From the NCBI RefSeq assembly GCF_900112815.1, contig NZ_FOND01000017.1:27376-91375 (forward strand): a stretch of 64,000 bases of DNA. Reading direction: 5' to 3'. Shown here piece by piece: positions 13,338-22,002 of the stretch (the first letter of the stretch is position 1; the number at the start of each line of letters is the position of its first letter). The notes beneath the pieces are model-generated. The model saw nothing but the letters and a program-made list of their open reading frames with translations. It searched no databases and was not told where the DNA came from. The stretch is from Blastococcus tunisiensis. GTDB lineage: Bacteria > Actinomycetota > Actinomycetes > Mycobacteriales > Geodermatophilaceae. Position numbers and translations under genes: made by a program.

Positions 13338-13447
13338 GGGCCGCGGCCGCCTGACCCGACCGGGCGACAGCGGGCGGCGCGGCGATGGCGGCCGAACGCG
13401 GGGGTCCACCATGATCGGCAGGAATCGACACGTCCGGGAGGCCGAAG

Positions 13448-14113
13448 ATGACGTCAGGACAGAGCGGTCCGCACGGGGACCCCGACCAGCAGGGGCAGGG
13501 TGGGCCTCCGCAGGGCTGGAACGCCCCGCCGTCCCAGCCGCCGTACGGGCAGCAGCAGCCGGGGCAGCCGCCCTACGGGCAGCAGTACCCGGGGTACGCC
13601 CCGGCGCCGTCGGCACCCACCGGGTACGGGGCGCCGCCCCCGATGGAGCGGCCGACCACCGTCCGCGCCGGCATCGGGGCGCTGGTGGCGAGCCTCGTGC
13701 TCGGGCTGATCTCGGCGATCGTGACGTTCTCCGACCTCGACGGCCTGATCGAGGAGACGCTGCGCCAGTCGACCGACCCCGCGATCACCGAGGACCTCGC
13801 CCGCACGGGCATCCTCATCGGCGTCGTCATCACGCTGATCATCCTGGGGCTGCAGGCGCTCTTCATCTGGTTCGCCTGGCAGGGGCGCAACTGGGCGCGG
13901 ATCGTCATCTGGGTGCTCGGCGGCATCAGCGTGGTCTTCGGCCTGGTGGGCCTCGCGGCCGGCACCGGCGGGCAGGCCACCAGCGGTTTCGCCACCTCGC
14001 TGGGCTGGTTCCAGCTGATCCTGACCGCCGTCGGCATCGTGGCACTGGCGCTCAAGCCGTCCAACGACTGGTACCGCTTCCGCGGCTGGCAGCGGGCGAA
14101 CGGCCAGGGCTGA
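13448..14113 (+). CDS. Pro/Gln/Gly-rich membrane protein, four predicted helices
   Basis: 221 residues. Residues 1-70 are a disordered tail full of PPYGQQQPGQ-like repeats, common in actinobacterial membrane proteins. Four hydrophobic segments follow (near 78-100, 118-140, 148-168, 180-200), then a short cytoplasmic end. Family not recognised with certainty. It converges on another small membrane protein with a strong terminator between. Confidence 0.75.
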   Translation: MTSGQSGPHGDPDQQGQGGPPQGWNAPPSQPPYGQQQPGQPPYGQQYPGYAPAPSAPTGYGAPPPMERPTTVRAGIGALVASLVLGLISAIVTFSDLDGLIEETLRQSTDPAITEDLARTGILIGVVITLIILGLQALFIWFAWQGRNWARIVIWVLGGISVVFGLVGLAAGTGGQATSGFATSLGWFQLILTAVGIVALALKPSNDWYRFRGWQRANGQG

Positions 14114-14119
14114 CCGGAT

Positions 14120-14157
14120 CGTCGTCGGTGGCTCCGCGGACGGAGCCACCGACGACG
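14120..14157. terminator. 17-bp perfect hairpin, bidirectional terminator
   Basis: Left arm 14120-14136 (CGTCGTCGGTGGCTCCG), loop CGGA, right arm 14141-14157, perfectly complementary. It lies between the convergent stops at 14113 and 14162. Confidence 0.85.
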
Positions 14158-14161
14158 GCCG

Positions 14162-14626
14162 TCAGCCGGCGGAGCGCAGCGGCGGCACCCACTCCCGGGT
14201 CCCCCGGGCGAGCAGACCCGCGACGGCCGCGATCGAGAGGGCCAGCAGCAGCAGAGACGCGATCGTGATGTCGCCGGCGACGAGCTGGAAGAGGGTGAGC
14301 ACGACCAGCAACCCGCTGGCCGCCAGCCCCGTCCACCGCGCCCAGGGCTGCCGGCGGGGGAAGAACCACGCGGACAGCGCCAGCACGAGGCCGAGCACCA
14401 CGTTCGGGATCAGGGACGACAGCACGAACTGCCGGGCCGCGTCGCGGCCGACCTCGGCGGCCTCCGCGACGCGGTCGACGGCGTCGTCGAAGCCGGACCA
14501 GAGCAGTGCGCCGTTGGTCAGCAGCAGCGCCGCGACCACGCCCATGGCGATGGCGGCGACCCGCACGGACGGCGGCAGGACGGGGCGCGCGGCAGGTCCT
14601 CCCGCAGGGGTCTGATCGGTCGGCAC
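14162..14626 (-). CDS. Small integral membrane protein, unknown
   Basis: 154 residues from the GTG at 14626. Four hydrophobic segments are visible (VRVAAIAMGVVAALLLTNGA; FVLSSLIPNVVLGLVLALSA; the region after ARWTGLAASGLLVVL; IASLLLLALSIAAVAGLLA) with basic connecting loops. The layout resembles the oppositely oriented neighbour at 13448, but I see no convincing similarity. Divergent from the molybdopterin enzyme, separated by 114 bases. No function can be assigned. Confidence 0.7.
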   Translation of the reverse strand: MPTDQTPAGGPAARPVLPPSVRVAAIAMGVVAALLLTNGALLWSGFDDAVDRVAEAAEVGRDAARQFVLSSLIPNVVLGLVLALSAWFFPRRQPWARWTGLAASGLLVVLTLFQLVAGDITIASLLLLALSIAAVAGLLARGTREWVPPLRSAG

Positions 14627-14740
14627 CGCGCCAGGGTGCCAGACCTCCTCCCCGGCGGGCCGCGTCGGCCACAGCCGGTTGTGCCCCAGATGATTTCTCC
14701 CGATCGAATCCGGTCCGGGGGTGGCGCACGAAGACCCGGT

Positions 14741-16414
14741 GTGACCACTTCCCTCCAGGACCCGGCGCCGGCCGCGGACGAGCGCTCCGAGCGGCCCCCC
14801 CGGCGCCGTGTCCTGGCCGCGCTCGCCGGCCTGCTGGCCGCCGCGGTGGCGCTCGGTGCGGCGGAGCTGGCCGCCGGGCTCGTGGGGCCGGTCTCCTCGC
14901 CGGTGATCGCCGTCGGCGACGCGGCCATCACCCTCACGCCCGAGCCGGTGAAGGCGTTCGCCATCCGCACGTTCGGCGAGGACGACAAGATCGCCCTGAT
15001 CGTCGGGATGCTGGTCGTCATCGCCGGCTACGCCGTGCTCGTCGGGTTGCTCGGACTGCGCAACCGGCGGCTCGGCGTCCTCGGGATCGCCGTCTTCGGG
15101 GCCGTCGGCGTCCTCGCCGCCCTCACCCGGCCGGCGGGGGCGCCGCTGGACGCCCTTCCCTCGCTGCTCGGCGCCACGGCCGGGACCGTCGCCCTGCTGG
15201 TCCTGCTCGCGCCGCTGACCGCACCGGTCGCCGGCCCGTCCGGGGAGCGGCCCGCGCCGACGTCCGGCGGGCATGCCGACGAGCGGATCGTGGAGCGGCT
15301 GCGGGACGTCCTCGGCTCGACCGACCGCAAGGGCGCCGGCCTCGACCGGCGGCGCTTCTTCCTCACCAGCGGTGTCGCCCTCGGCGCCGCGGCCGTCACC
15401 GGGGGCGGTGGCCGGCTGCTCCAGCGGCGCTTCGACGTCGCGGGGGACCGGGCCGCGCTGACCCTGCCGGCCCCCGCCTCCCCGGCGGCCGCGCTGCCCG
15501 CCGGCGCCGACCTCTCCGACGAGGTCGACGGGCTGACCCCGCTGTTCACCGCCAACGGCGAGTTCTACCGGGTCGACACCGCGCTCAGCGTCCCGCGCAT
15601 CCGTCCCGCCGACTACCGGCTGGAGCTGGCCGGGATGTTCGACTCCCCGCGCAGCTACACCCTCGCCGACCTGTTCGAACGCGACGACCTGATCGAGCGC
15701 GACATCACGCTGACCTGCGTCTCCAACGAGGTGGGCGGCGGGCTGGCCGGCACCGCGCGCTGGATCGGCGTCCCCCTGGCCGCCCTGCTGGAGGAGAACG
15801 GCATCCGCACCGGCAGCGATCAGCTGCTGTGCCGTTCCGAGGACGGCATGACGATCGGCGCCCCGACCCGCAGCGCGCTCGAGGTCGAGGACGCGATGCT
15901 GGCGTTCGGGATGAACGGCGAGCCGCTCCCGGTCGAGCACGGCTTCCCGGTGCGGATGCTGATCCCCGGCCTGTACGGCTACGTGTCGGCCTGCAAGTGG
16001 CTGGTGCGCATCGAGGCCACCACCTTCGACGCCGTCGACGCCTACTGGACCGAGCGCGACTGGGCCGCCGAGGGGCCGATCAAGATCGCGTCCCGGATCG
16101 ACACCCCCGCCCCGCTGCGCGAGTTCCCGGCCGGCCGCCGCGCCATCGCCGGCGTGGCCTGGGCCCAGACCCGCGGCATCGCCTCGGTCGAGGTGCGCGT
16201 GGACGACGAGGACTGGGCCGAGGCCGAGCTCTCCCCGCAGGTCGACGCCGACCTGTGGCGCCAGTGGGTGCTGCCCTACGACTTCGCGCCCGGCCGGCAC
16301 TCGGTGACCGTGCGGGCCACGAGCGCCGACGGCGAGCGGCAGACCGAGGAGCGCGCCGCGCCCTTCCCCGCCGGATCCAGCGGCTGGCACTCCATCCAGG
16401 TGGTCGCCGGCTGA
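14741..16414 (+). CDS. Membrane-anchored molybdopterin-dependent oxidoreductase (sulfite oxidase-like)
   Basis: 557 residues from the GTG at 14741. Order: four hydrophobic segments (about residues 25-50, 82-105, 110-130, 145-165), a linker, a twin-arginine-like motif RRRFFLTSG with its arginines at 203-205 plus a short hydrophobic stretch, then the oxidoreductase molybdopterin-binding domain and a C-terminal dimerisation domain. Cys326 in LTCVSNEVGGG is at the place of the molybdenum-ligand cysteine. Electron acceptor and substrate are unknown. The next gene encodes a fasciclin lipoprotein; this pair occurs in actinobacteria with a SigK/RskA module, but none is present here. Confidence 0.85.
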   Translation: MTTSLQDPAPAADERSERPPRRRVLAALAGLLAAAVALGAAELAAGLVGPVSSPVIAVGDAAITLTPEPVKAFAIRTFGEDDKIALIVGMLVVIAGYAVLVGLLGLRNRRLGVLGIAVFGAVGVLAALTRPAGAPLDALPSLLGATAGTVALLVLLAPLTAPVAGPSGERPAPTSGGHADERIVERLRDVLGSTDRKGAGLDRRRFFLTSGVALGAAAVTGGGGRLLQRRFDVAGDRAALTLPAPASPAAALPAGADLSDEVDGLTPLFTANGEFYRVDTALSVPRIRPADYRLELAGMFDSPRSYTLADLFERDDLIERDITLTCVSNEVGGGLAGTARWIGVPLAALLEENGIRTGSDQLLCRSEDGMTIGAPTRSALEVEDAMLAFGMNGEPLPVEHGFPVRMLIPGLYGYVSACKWLVRIEATTFDAVDAYWTERDWAAEGPIKIASRIDTPAPLREFPAGRRAIAGVAWAQTRGIASVEVRVDDEDWAEAELSPQVDADLWRQWVLPYDFAPGRHSVTVRATSADGERQTEERAAPFPAGSSGWHSIQVVAG

Positions 16415-16539
16415 CCGGCCACCCCACAGACTCGTCCCCGGCAGCTGCCGGAGACGCGATCCCGGACCGCGACCGCGGCCGGTGCACTCCCCGCCCGCGA
16501 CAATGCGGTCGCACGGACAGGACAAAGGAGCACCACCTC

Positions 16540-17208
16540 GTGAAGAACAGCATGCTCACCCGCGGCGTCCTCCTCACCGCCGTCTCCACGCTCGCCATCA
16601 CGCTGAGCGCCTGCGGCTCGGACGACTCCGCCGAGGACACCGGCGCGGCCGCCGACACCAGCAGCAGCATGGAGAGCTCGGAGACCACCGACAGCGCGAC
16701 GCCGGTGTCCGACGAGCCGTTCGGCGAGGGCTGCGCCGCCGTTCCCGCCGAGGGCGAGGGCAGCTTCACCGGGATGACCGACGACCCGGTCGCCACCGCC
16801 GCCAGCAACAACCCGGCGCTGTCCACCCTGGTGCAGGCCGTCACCGCCGCCAACCTCGGCGACACGCTGAACACCACCGACGACATCACCGTGCTGGCCC
16901 CGGCCAACCCGGCGTTCGAGGCGGTTCCCGCGGACGCGCTGAACGGCCTGCTGGCCGACACGGCGGCGCTGACCACCGTGCTCACCCACCACGTCATCCC
17001 GGGTCGCCTGGCCCCCGACGAGCTGGCCGGCACGCACACCACGCTGAACAACGACGAGGTCACCATCGAGGGCTCGGGCGAGGACTTCTCCATCGCCGCC
17101 GAGGGCACCGTGACGCAGATGGAGGCCTCGGTGATCTGCGGGAACGTGCAGACCGCCAACGCCACCGTCTACATCATCGACCAGGTGCTGGCCCCGGCCG
17201 CGTCCTGA
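16540..17208 (+). CDS. Fasciclin (FAS1) domain lipoprotein
   Basis: 222 residues from the GTG at 16540 with AAAGGAG upstream. Lipobox LSAC with Cys25, an acidic Ser/Asp linker, then one FAS1 domain (about 75-222) with ITVLAPANPAFEAVP and TVLTHHVIPGRL. It resembles MPT83/MPB70-type secreted proteins, which mediate adhesion. It is anchored outside the membrane, downstream of the molybdopterin enzyme, 125 bases apart. Confidence 0.9.
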   Translation: MKNSMLTRGVLLTAVSTLAITLSACGSDDSAEDTGAAADTSSSMESSETTDSATPVSDEPFGEGCAAVPAEGEGSFTGMTDDPVATAASNNPALSTLVQAVTAANLGDTLNTTDDITVLAPANPAFEAVPADALNGLLADTAALTTVLTHHVIPGRLAPDELAGTHTTLNNDEVTIEGSGEDFSIAAEGTVTQMEASVICGNVQTANATVYIIDQVLAPAAS

Positions 17209-17217
17209 TCCAGGCGC

Positions 17218-17253
17218 AGGGCCGTCGCCCGACTGCGGTCGAGCGGCGGCCCT
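17218..17253. terminator. Hairpin between fasciclin and TspO genes
   Basis: AGGGCCGTCGC (17218-17228) pairs with GCGGCGGCCCT (17243-17253), one G-U pair, 14-base loop. It sits between convergent genes. Confidence 0.65.
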
Positions 17254-17268
17254 CCTGCACGTCCGGGG

Positions 17269-17724
17269 TCAGTTGCGCCGTGCGATGGCGACCGTCAGGG
17301 CCGTCGCGAACGCCGTCCACGCGGCGTACGGCACCAGGACGGCGCCCGCCGGCCGGCTCACCCGGGCGGCCCGGCGGACCAGGTCGACCGTCGAGACCGT
17401 GAGGGCGGCGCTCTCCGCGGCGGCGAGCCACGGCCGGTGCGCGCGGAAGAACACCGGCGTCCAGGCGGTGTTCAGGACGAGGTCGGCGGCGTAGGCGCGA
17501 CCGAACGAGGGGCCCGACCCCTTCGCGAGCGCCTCGCCGGAGGCCCAGGCGATGCCGGCGTAGAGGCCGGTCCAGACGATGCCGAAGGCCCGCGGTGGCG
17601 GGTACCAGGCCGGCTTCTCCAGGTTCTGGAACCAGCGGCTGTCCGGATCGGTGGCCAGCCCTCCGACGAGCGCGGCGGCGAGCGGCCCGGCGGCGGCGAG
17701 CAGGCGGGTGCGGCTGATCGGCAT
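17269..17724 (-). CDS. TspO/MBR-family membrane protein
   Basis: 151 residues from the ATG at 17724. Five hydrophobic segments and the family signatures WFQNLEKPAWYPPPRAFGIVW and LNTAWTPVFF. TspO proteins bind porphyrins and influence tetrapyrrole or stress physiology. It is divergent from pyrE with only 33 bases between the starts. Confidence 0.92.
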   Translation of the reverse strand: MPISRTRLLAAAGPLAAALVGGLATDPDSRWFQNLEKPAWYPPPRAFGIVWTGLYAGIAWASGEALAKGSGPSFGRAYAADLVLNTAWTPVFFRAHRPWLAAAESAALTVSTVDLVRRAARVSRPAGAVLVPYAAWTAFATALTVAIARRN

Positions 17725-17757
17725 GCACCGATCCTGGGCCTCAGTAGGGTCGGACGC

Positions 17758-18315
17758 ATGCAGAGCGACCCCGTCCCCGCGCACCCCGACCGTGACCGGC
17801 TGCGCGAGCTGATCGTCGAGCTCGCCGTGGTGCACGGGAAGGTGACGCTCTCCTCGGGGCGCGAGGCCGACTGGTACATCGACATGCGCCGGCTCACGCT
17901 GCACCACGAGGGCGCCCCGCTGGTCGGTCGCGTGATGCGGCAGCTGACCCGGGACCTGCGCTACGACGTCGTCGGCGGGCTGACCCTGGGCGCCGACCCG
18001 GTGGCCACGGCGATGCTGCACGCGGCGTCGGACGGCGAGGGCTTCCTCGACGCCTGCGTCGTCCGCAAGGCGGGTAAGGCGCACGGCCTGCAGCGGCGGA
18101 TCGAGGGCCCGGACGTCGAGGGCCGCGCCGTGCTGGTGGTCGAGGACGTCTCCACCACCGGCGGCAGCCCGCTCACCGCGGCCGAGGCGCTGCAGGAGGC
18201 CGGTGCGGAGGTCATCGGGGTCGCGGTCATCGTGAACCGGGGCGCGCGCGAGGCCGTCGAGGCCGCCGGCTTCGAGTACCGCGCGGCCTTCGAGCTCGCC
18301 GACCTCGGCCTGTAG
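17758..18315 (+). CDS. pyrE: Orotate phosphoribosyltransferase
   Basis: 185 residues from the ATG at 17758. Converts orotate and PRPP to OMP in pyrimidine synthesis. The PRPP loop VLVVEDVSTTGGS is at 125-137, and the catalytic-loop region VVRKAGKAHG at 101-110. It stands alone, as in many actinobacteria. Its 3' side carries two palindromes (18332-18362 and 18399-18421). Confidence 0.95.
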   Translation: MQSDPVPAHPDRDRLRELIVELAVVHGKVTLSSGREADWYIDMRRLTLHHEGAPLVGRVMRQLTRDLRYDVVGGLTLGADPVATAMLHAASDGEGFLDACVVRKAGKAHGLQRRIEGPDVEGRAVLVVEDVSTTGGSPLTAAEALQEAGAEVIGVAVIVNRGAREAVEAAGFEYRAAFELADLGL

Positions 18316-18331
18316 AAGACCCCGCGCCCCC

Positions 18332-18362
18332 GCTCCATGATCAGGGACCCTGATCATGGAGC
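18332..18362. repeat. Perfect 15-bp-arm palindrome after pyrE
   Basis: GCTCCATGATCAGGG, one base, CCCTGATCATGGAGC. It can act as a terminator for pyrE; the core ATGATCAGG resembles the palindrome at 18399-18421. Confidence 0.75.
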
Positions 18363-18398
18363 GTCCTCCCTCACCGTGGGACGTGGGGGAGGACGCCG

Positions 18399-18421
18399 CA
18401 CGATCAGGGAACCTGATCGTG
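18399..18421. repeat. Second related palindrome, CACGATCAGG / CCTGATCGTG
   Basis: Ten-base arms around GAA, 37 bases after the first palindrome and 22 bases before the next gene. GATCAGG in both suggests copies of one extragenic palindrome family. Between them, GTCCTCC and GGAGGAC (18363-18394) form a third inverted repeat. Confidence 0.65.
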
Positions 18422-18443
18422 GCCGGGGCCCAGGTCGTACGGT

Positions 18444-19871
18444 GTGACGGTGACCACTCAGTGGGGAACCGAGCTGCGCGACGCGCTCGGCGCCGACAGC
18501 GTCCTCACCGACCCCGACGTCACGGCGTCCTACGCCCGCGACCAGGCGATGCTCGCCCCGGCGGGCACGCCCGCGGCGGTCGTCCTGCCCCGGTGCACCG
18601 AGGACGTCGCCGCCGTCATGCGCATCGCCACCCGGCACGGCGTCCCCGTCGTCCCGCGCGGCGCCGGATCGGGGCTGGCCGGGTCCAGCAACGCCGTGGA
18701 CGGCGCGATCACGCTGGTGATGACCCGCATGGACGCCGTCCTGGAGGTCTCGCCGGCCGACCGGCTGGCCGTCGTCCAGCCCGGCGTGGTGAACAAGTCG
18801 CTGCGCGACGCCGTCGCCGGGGCGGGCCTGTTCTACCCCCCGGACCCCTCCAGCTACGACTGGTGCACCATCGGCGGCAACCTCTCCACCAACTCCGGCG
18901 GCCTGTGCTGCGTGAAGTACGGCGTCACCACCGACTACGTGCTGGGCCTGGAGGTCGTGCTCGCCGACGGGCGGGTGCTGCGCACCGGCCGGCGCACCGT
19001 CAAGGGGGTGGCCGGCTACGACCTCGCCCGGCTCTTCGTCGGCTCCGAGGGCACGCTCGGGGTGATCACCGAGGCGACCCTCGCGCTGCGCCCGGCGCCC
19101 CGAAGGCCGGTCACCCTGGCCGCCACCTTCGCGACGACGGCACAGACCGGGCAGGTGGTCGAGCAGGTGGTGACCACCGGCCTGGTGCCCAGCCTGCTCG
19201 AGGTCATGGACAACACCTGCATCTGCGCCGTCGACGACCTGCTCAAGGCCGACCTCGACCGCACCGCCCGCGCCCTGCTGGTCGCGCAGTCCGACGCCGG
19301 CGGGGAGGCCGCCGCGGAGGAGATCGAGGCCCTCGCCCGGCTGTGCCGCGAGGCTGGCGCGGAGTTCGTGCACACCACCGACGACCCCGCGGAGGGTGAC
19401 CTGCTGCTGGCGGCCCGCCGGATGGCGCTGCCGGCACTGGAGCAGCTGGGCAGCACGCTGATCGACGACGTCGCCGTGCCGCGCTCGCGGATCGCGCAGT
19501 TCCTCGACGGCTGCGACGCCATCGCCGCCGGCCGGGCGCTCACCATCGGCGTCGTCGGGCACGCCGGCGACGGCAACATGCACCCGACCATCTGCTTCGA
19601 CCCCGCCGACGCCGACCAGCGGGAACGTGCCTTCGCGGCGTTCGACGACATCCTGGAACTGGGGCTGTCGCTCGGCGGCACGATCACCGGTGAGCACGGG
19701 GTGGGTGCGATCAAGGTCGACTGGCTGGAGCGCGAGATCGGGCCGGTGGCCCTCGACGTGCACCGGGCGATCAAGGACGCGCTGGACCCGGCCGGGCTGC
19801 TCAACCCGGGCAAGGTGTTCCGGCGTGCGGCCGTCCGGGACCTGGCCGCCGTCGCCGACCTGGGCGGGTGA
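18444..19871 (+). CDS. FAD-linked oxidase, GlcD/D-lactate dehydrogenase type
   Basis: 475 residues. PCMH-type FAD domain (about residues 35-215) with VPRGAGSGLAGSSN and DPSSYDWCTIGGNLSTNSGG, then the C-terminal oxidase domain with GHAGDGNMHP and GTITGEHGVG. Family members oxidise glycolate, D-lactate or other 2-hydroxyacids. The cysteine-containing GGLCCVKYG is conserved in this actinobacterial subgroup. No glcE or glcF genes are adjacent. The exact substrate is open. Confidence 0.88.
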   Translation: MTVTTQWGTELRDALGADSVLTDPDVTASYARDQAMLAPAGTPAAVVLPRCTEDVAAVMRIATRHGVPVVPRGAGSGLAGSSNAVDGAITLVMTRMDAVLEVSPADRLAVVQPGVVNKSLRDAVAGAGLFYPPDPSSYDWCTIGGNLSTNSGGLCCVKYGVTTDYVLGLEVVLADGRVLRTGRRTVKGVAGYDLARLFVGSEGTLGVITEATLALRPAPRRPVTLAATFATTAQTGQVVEQVVTTGLVPSLLEVMDNTCICAVDDLLKADLDRTARALLVAQSDAGGEAAAEEIEALARLCREAGAEFVHTTDDPAEGDLLLAARRMALPALEQLGSTLIDDVAVPRSRIAQFLDGCDAIAAGRALTIGVVGHAGDGNMHPTICFDPADADQRERAFAAFDDILELGLSLGGTITGEHGVGAIKVDWLEREIGPVALDVHRAIKDALDPAGLLNPGKVFRRAAVRDLAAVADLGG

Positions 19872-19910
19872 TGACCTGACGGTGTCGGCCGCAGGTGCCA
19901 GGCTGGCCCC

Positions 19911-21263
19911 ATGAGCACCGAGCGGTTGGTCGTCATCGGCGGCGACGCGGCGGGCATGTCGGCGGCCGCGCAGGCCCGGCGCCTGCGGGACGCCGGTGAC
20001 CTGGAGATCGTCGTCCTGGAGCAGGGTGACGTCGTCTCCTACTCCGCCTGCGGCATCCCGTACTGGGTGGGCGGGCAGGTCGAGGACCGGGACGCGCTGA
20101 TCGCCCGCACGCCGGCGGAGTTCGCCGCCCGCGACATCGCCGTGCACACCCGCACGCGGGCGGTGGAGATCGACGCGGGCGCCGGGAAGGTCGTGACCGA
20201 CGCCGGCGAGCGGATCGGCTACGACCGCCTGCTGATCGCCACCGGCGGGCGGCCGAACCGGCCGCCGATCCCCGGCCTCGACGCGCCCGGTGTGTACGGC
20301 GTGCACCGGCTGGACGACGGTGCCGCGATCCGGGCCGCCCTGGACGCCGGCGCGCGCCGGGCCCTGGTGCTGGGCGGCGGCTACATCGGGCTGGAGATGG
20401 CCGAGGCCCTGCAGCGGCGCGGGCTGGAGGTCACGGTCGTCCTCGCCGACCCGCTGCCGATGCAGCTCCTCGACGCCGACATGGCCGAACGGGTGTGCGC
20501 CGGCATGGGGGCCATGGGCATGGAGATGCACCCCGACCAGGCGGTCCGGGAGATCCTGGTCGACGAGGCCGGCCGCGCCCGGGGCGTGCGGACCGACGCC
20601 GGCAGCTACGACGCCGACCTGGTCGTGCTCGGTCTCGGCATGGGGCCGGAGGTGGCGCTGGCCGAGCAGGCCGGAATCCGGCTGGGCACCACCGGCGCCA
20701 TCGCCGTCGACCGCACCCAGCGCACCCGCTCGCACCCGGAGATCTACGCCGCCGGCGACTGCTCGCAGACCTTCCACCGGGTCACCGGCGAGGCCACCCA
20801 CGTCGCGCTCGGCACCCACGCGAACAAGCAGGGCCGGGTGGCCGGGTCGGTCATCGGCGGGCGGGCGGCCCGCTTCGCCGGGGTCCTGGGCACGGCCCTG
20901 ACCAAGGTGGGGGACCTGGAGGTCGCCCGCACCGGGCTGTGCACCACCGAGGCCGAGCAGGCCGGGTTCGACTACCGCACCGACACGATCGAGGCGACGA
21001 CGAGGGCCGGCTACTACCCGGGCGCCGAGGACATCGCGATCAAACTGCTGACCGAGGCCGGGTCGGGGCGGCTGATCGGGGCCCAGATCGTGGGCGGCCC
21101 CGGTTCCGGCAAGCGGATCGACGTGCTGGCCGCCGCCATCTGGGCCGGGATGACCGCCGAGGACCTCGCCGGCTCGGACCTCTCCTACGCCCCGCCCTTC
21201 TCGCCGACCTACGACCCGGTCGTGGTGGCGGCGCGGGTGGTCAGCCGCATCGAGCAGGGCTGA
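19911..21263 (+). CDS. CoA-disulfide reductase-like FAD/NAD(P)-dependent oxidoreductase
   Basis: 450 residues. FAD motif VVIGGDAAGMSAA (residues 7-19), single active-site Cys47 in SYSACGIPY as in CoA-disulfide reductase and NADH oxidase/peroxidase, NAD motif VLGGGYIGLEMAE near 150, IYAAGDC near 280, and a C-terminal dimerisation domain. It transfers electrons from NAD(P)H to a small disulfide, polysulfide or oxygen. The absence of a CxxxxC pair separates it from mycothione and lipoamide reductases. Substrate unresolved. Confidence 0.85.
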   Translation: MSTERLVVIGGDAAGMSAAAQARRLRDAGDLEIVVLEQGDVVSYSACGIPYWVGGQVEDRDALIARTPAEFAARDIAVHTRTRAVEIDAGAGKVVTDAGERIGYDRLLIATGGRPNRPPIPGLDAPGVYGVHRLDDGAAIRAALDAGARRALVLGGGYIGLEMAEALQRRGLEVTVVLADPLPMQLLDADMAERVCAGMGAMGMEMHPDQAVREILVDEAGRARGVRTDAGSYDADLVVLGLGMGPEVALAEQAGIRLGTTGAIAVDRTQRTRSHPEIYAAGDCSQTFHRVTGEATHVALGTHANKQGRVAGSVIGGRAARFAGVLGTALTKVGDLEVARTGLCTTEAEQAGFDYRTDTIEATTRAGYYPGAEDIAIKLLTEAGSGRLIGAQIVGGPGSGKRIDVLAAAIWAGMTAEDLAGSDLSYAPPFSPTYDPVVVAARVVSRIEQG

Positions 21264-21310
21264 GCGGGACGGGACGGTGTCGTCGGGGTCGGTGGGCGGG
21301 GGTTGAGCTA

Positions 21311-21940
21311 GTGGCCGACCGGAAGTACGGCGTCGAGCCGCCGCCCACGGAGACCGAGGTGCGGCAGGCCGACTGGTACGGCGAGGACATCTCCGGGCAG
21401 GAGCACACCCGGGTGGCCTTCGTCGGCGTCGACCTCACCGAGACCACCGACGACGGCGCCGTCTTCACCGAGTGCACGTTCCGCGACTGCCGGTTCAACC
21501 TGTCGCGGCACAGCGAGGCCGCCTTCCTGAACTGCACCTTCACCGGCTGCTCGTTCTTCCAGGCGTCCTTCACCGGGTGCAAGCTCGTGGGCTCCATGTT
21601 CGACCGGTGCAGCTTCGACCTCATGACCGTGACCGGCGGCGACTGGTCCTTCGTCGGGCTCCCCGGGGCGGACCTCTCGCGGGCCACGCTGACCGGCGCG
21701 CGGATGCGGGAGGCCGACCTGGTCGGGGCCCGCGCCGTGGGGGCGACGCTCCGGCACCTGGACCTGTCCGCGGCCTGGTTCCACGGGACCGACCTCAGCG
21801 GGGCGGACCTGCGCGGCTCGGACCTGTCGGCGCTCGACCCGCGGACCGTCGAGCTGGCGGGCGCGGAGGTCGACGTGACGCAGGCGGTCGTGCTGGTGAC
21901 CGCTCTGGGGCTGCGCGTGCGCCCCGACGTCCCGGAGTGA
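21311..21940 (+). CDS. Pentapeptide repeat protein
   Basis: 209 residues from the GTG at 21311. Two blocks of A(D/N)LXX-like repeats: a Cys/Phe-rich block (FTECTFRDCRFNL, FLNCTFTGCSF; about 55-105) and a Leu-rich block (ADLSRATLTGARMREADLVGA, about 118-175). These form a right-handed quadrilateral beta-helix. Some relatives mimic DNA and protect gyrase from quinolones, but that cannot be claimed from sequence alone. Confidence 0.88.
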   Translation: MADRKYGVEPPPTETEVRQADWYGEDISGQEHTRVAFVGVDLTETTDDGAVFTECTFRDCRFNLSRHSEAAFLNCTFTGCSFFQASFTGCKLVGSMFDRCSFDLMTVTGGDWSFVGLPGADLSRATLTGARMREADLVGARAVGATLRHLDLSAAWFHGTDLSGADLRGSDLSALDPRTVELAGAEVDVTQAVVLVTALGLRVRPDVPE

Positions 21941-22002
21941 GCGGTCCAGCGGAATACTGACGCCCGAGCAGCGCCGAGCATCGACGACGAGGAGTGCCCC
22001 GC

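Noticed and set aside
21302..21308. GTTGAGC before the pentapeptide gene as another HAIR half-site
   Set aside because: No matching right half at 7-base spacing.
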